Below, piece by piece: positions 63,625-64,000 of a stretch of DNA of 64,000 nt; within the stretch, counting starts at the first letter, position 1, and each line of letters starts with the position of its first letter. The stretch comes from Maritimibacter sp. (GTDB lineage: Bacteria > Pseudomonadota > Alphaproteobacteria > Rhodobacterales > Rhodobacteraceae), in NCBI GenBank assembly GCA_002701395.1, contig NZVC01000033.1, forward strand, positions 148,065 through 212,064, in the 5' to 3' direction. Position numbers and translations under genes: made by a program. The notes beneath the pieces were generated by a model that was not told the DNA's origin, searched no databases, and saw only the letters and a list, made by a program, of their open reading frames with translations.

Positions 63625-64000
63625 TGGACTGGTATCTGGTCCTGAAATGGCTGCACATCCTGTCCTCGACCGTGCTGTTCGGCACCGGGATCGGCACCGC
63701 GTTCCAGATGGTCTGGGCGATGCGCACCGGGCGGGTCGAGACGGTTCACTCGGTCGCGTCCGGGGTGGTGGTCGCGGACTGGATCTTCACCACGCCCGCC
63801 GGGATCGTGCAGCCGCTTACCGGGCTGGCGCTGGTGCACATGGGCGGCTGGGGCTGGGACGCATCGTGGCTGGTCGCGACCTACGTGGCCTATGCCCTTG
63901 CCTTCGCGTGCTGGGCGCCGGTGGTGCGGCTTCAGATCCGCATCCGGGACCTAGCCGGTCAGGCGCTGGCCGAGGGCGCGCCACTGCCGGACCGGGCGCG
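63624..64000 (+). CDS. DUF2269 family membrane protein (partial, 3' end outside window)
   Basis: The first 125 residues are visible: MDWYLVLKWLHILSSTVLFG then TGIGTAFQMVWAMRTG, VVADWIFTTPAGIVQPLTGL and WLVATYVAYALAFACWAPVV. Four membrane helices in this pattern match the DUF2269 predicted integral membrane family. It starts on the last base of the SDR-DoxX stop (TGATG), so the two genes are translationally coupled and probably form one membrane complex with the DoxX-like partner. Confidence 0.85.
   Translation, partial: MDWYLVLKWLHILSSTVLFGTGIGTAFQMVWAMRTGRVETVHSVASGVVVADWIFTTPAGIVQPLTGLALVHMGGWGWDASWLVATYVAYALAFACWAPVVRLQIRIRDLAGQALAEGAPLPDRA

Overview
The window is chromosomal DNA from a high-GC alphaproteobacterium, most likely a Rhodobacterales member (Roseobacter group). 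The signs are a PrpE-type propionate-CoA ligase, a Tat-exported PhoX phosphatase behind a textbook Pho box, a VPLPA-CTERM cargo protein, DUF1127, DUF1178 and DUF4389 proteins, the 59-residue membrane protein family often mislabelled CTP synthetase, and a class A RNase P RNA ahead of rpmG. I see no phage, transposase, integrase, plasmid, CRISPR or tRNA gene. About 69 protein genes and one RNA gene are packed with short spacers and several 1-4 nt start/stop overlaps.

Layout. 1-3.6 kb: a partial ATP-grasp gene, then a ligase-associated exonuclease and an ATP-dependent DNA ligase. 3.6-9.9 kb (minus): a catabolic sugar-type operon reading ROK regulator, ABC ATPase, binding protein, permease, SDR dehydrogenase, SelA-like PLP enzyme. 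10-16 kb: YebC, UPF0173 hydrolase, ceramidase-like protein, AEC transporter, gatC-gatA. 15.5-19.4 kb: lipoprotein, amidase, rnpB, rpmG, GNAT, BI-1 protein, DUF1127. 19.5-24.3 kb: LysR, quinone oxidoreductase, XRE regulator, HisN-like phosphatase, 8-oxoguanine deaminase. 24.4-28.6 kb: Pho box and phoX, NAD(P)-binding protein, guanine deaminase. 28.7-35.6 kb: mgtE, 5-formyl-THF cyclo-ligase, YmdB-like phosphoesterase, SLC13/TrkA-C permease, prpE. 35.6-38.6 kb: a small coiled-coil gene, an AT-rich island of about 480 bp, nadK, glyA. 38.8-50 kb: VPLPA-CTERM protein, a cupin whose ribosome site lies in a hairpin, small membrane proteins, acylphosphatase, methyltransferase, MFS transporter, Gfo/Idh/MocA enzyme, histone-deacetylase-like enzyme, Nudix, DUF1178, SDR, threonine dehydratase-like enzyme. 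50-55 kb: lysC, an orphan dCache sensor, ptsP. 55-64 kb: a secreted protein with an internal duplication, GNAT, flavin reductase, EEP nuclease family, AI-2E, SulP, mtnP, SDR-DoxX, and a partial DUF2269 gene.

Most genes are housekeeping or solute-handling genes. The operon at 3.6-9.9 kb is the clearest coordinated unit. Purine and nucleoside handling recurs (8-oxoguanine deaminase, guanine deaminase, mtnP), as does one-carbon metabolism (glyA, 5-formyl-THF cyclo-ligase). The less ordinary material is mostly non-coding: paired dispersed repeats, strong hairpins set at start codons, an 18-bp palindrome, and the AT-rich island. No clearly new multi-gene system was found.
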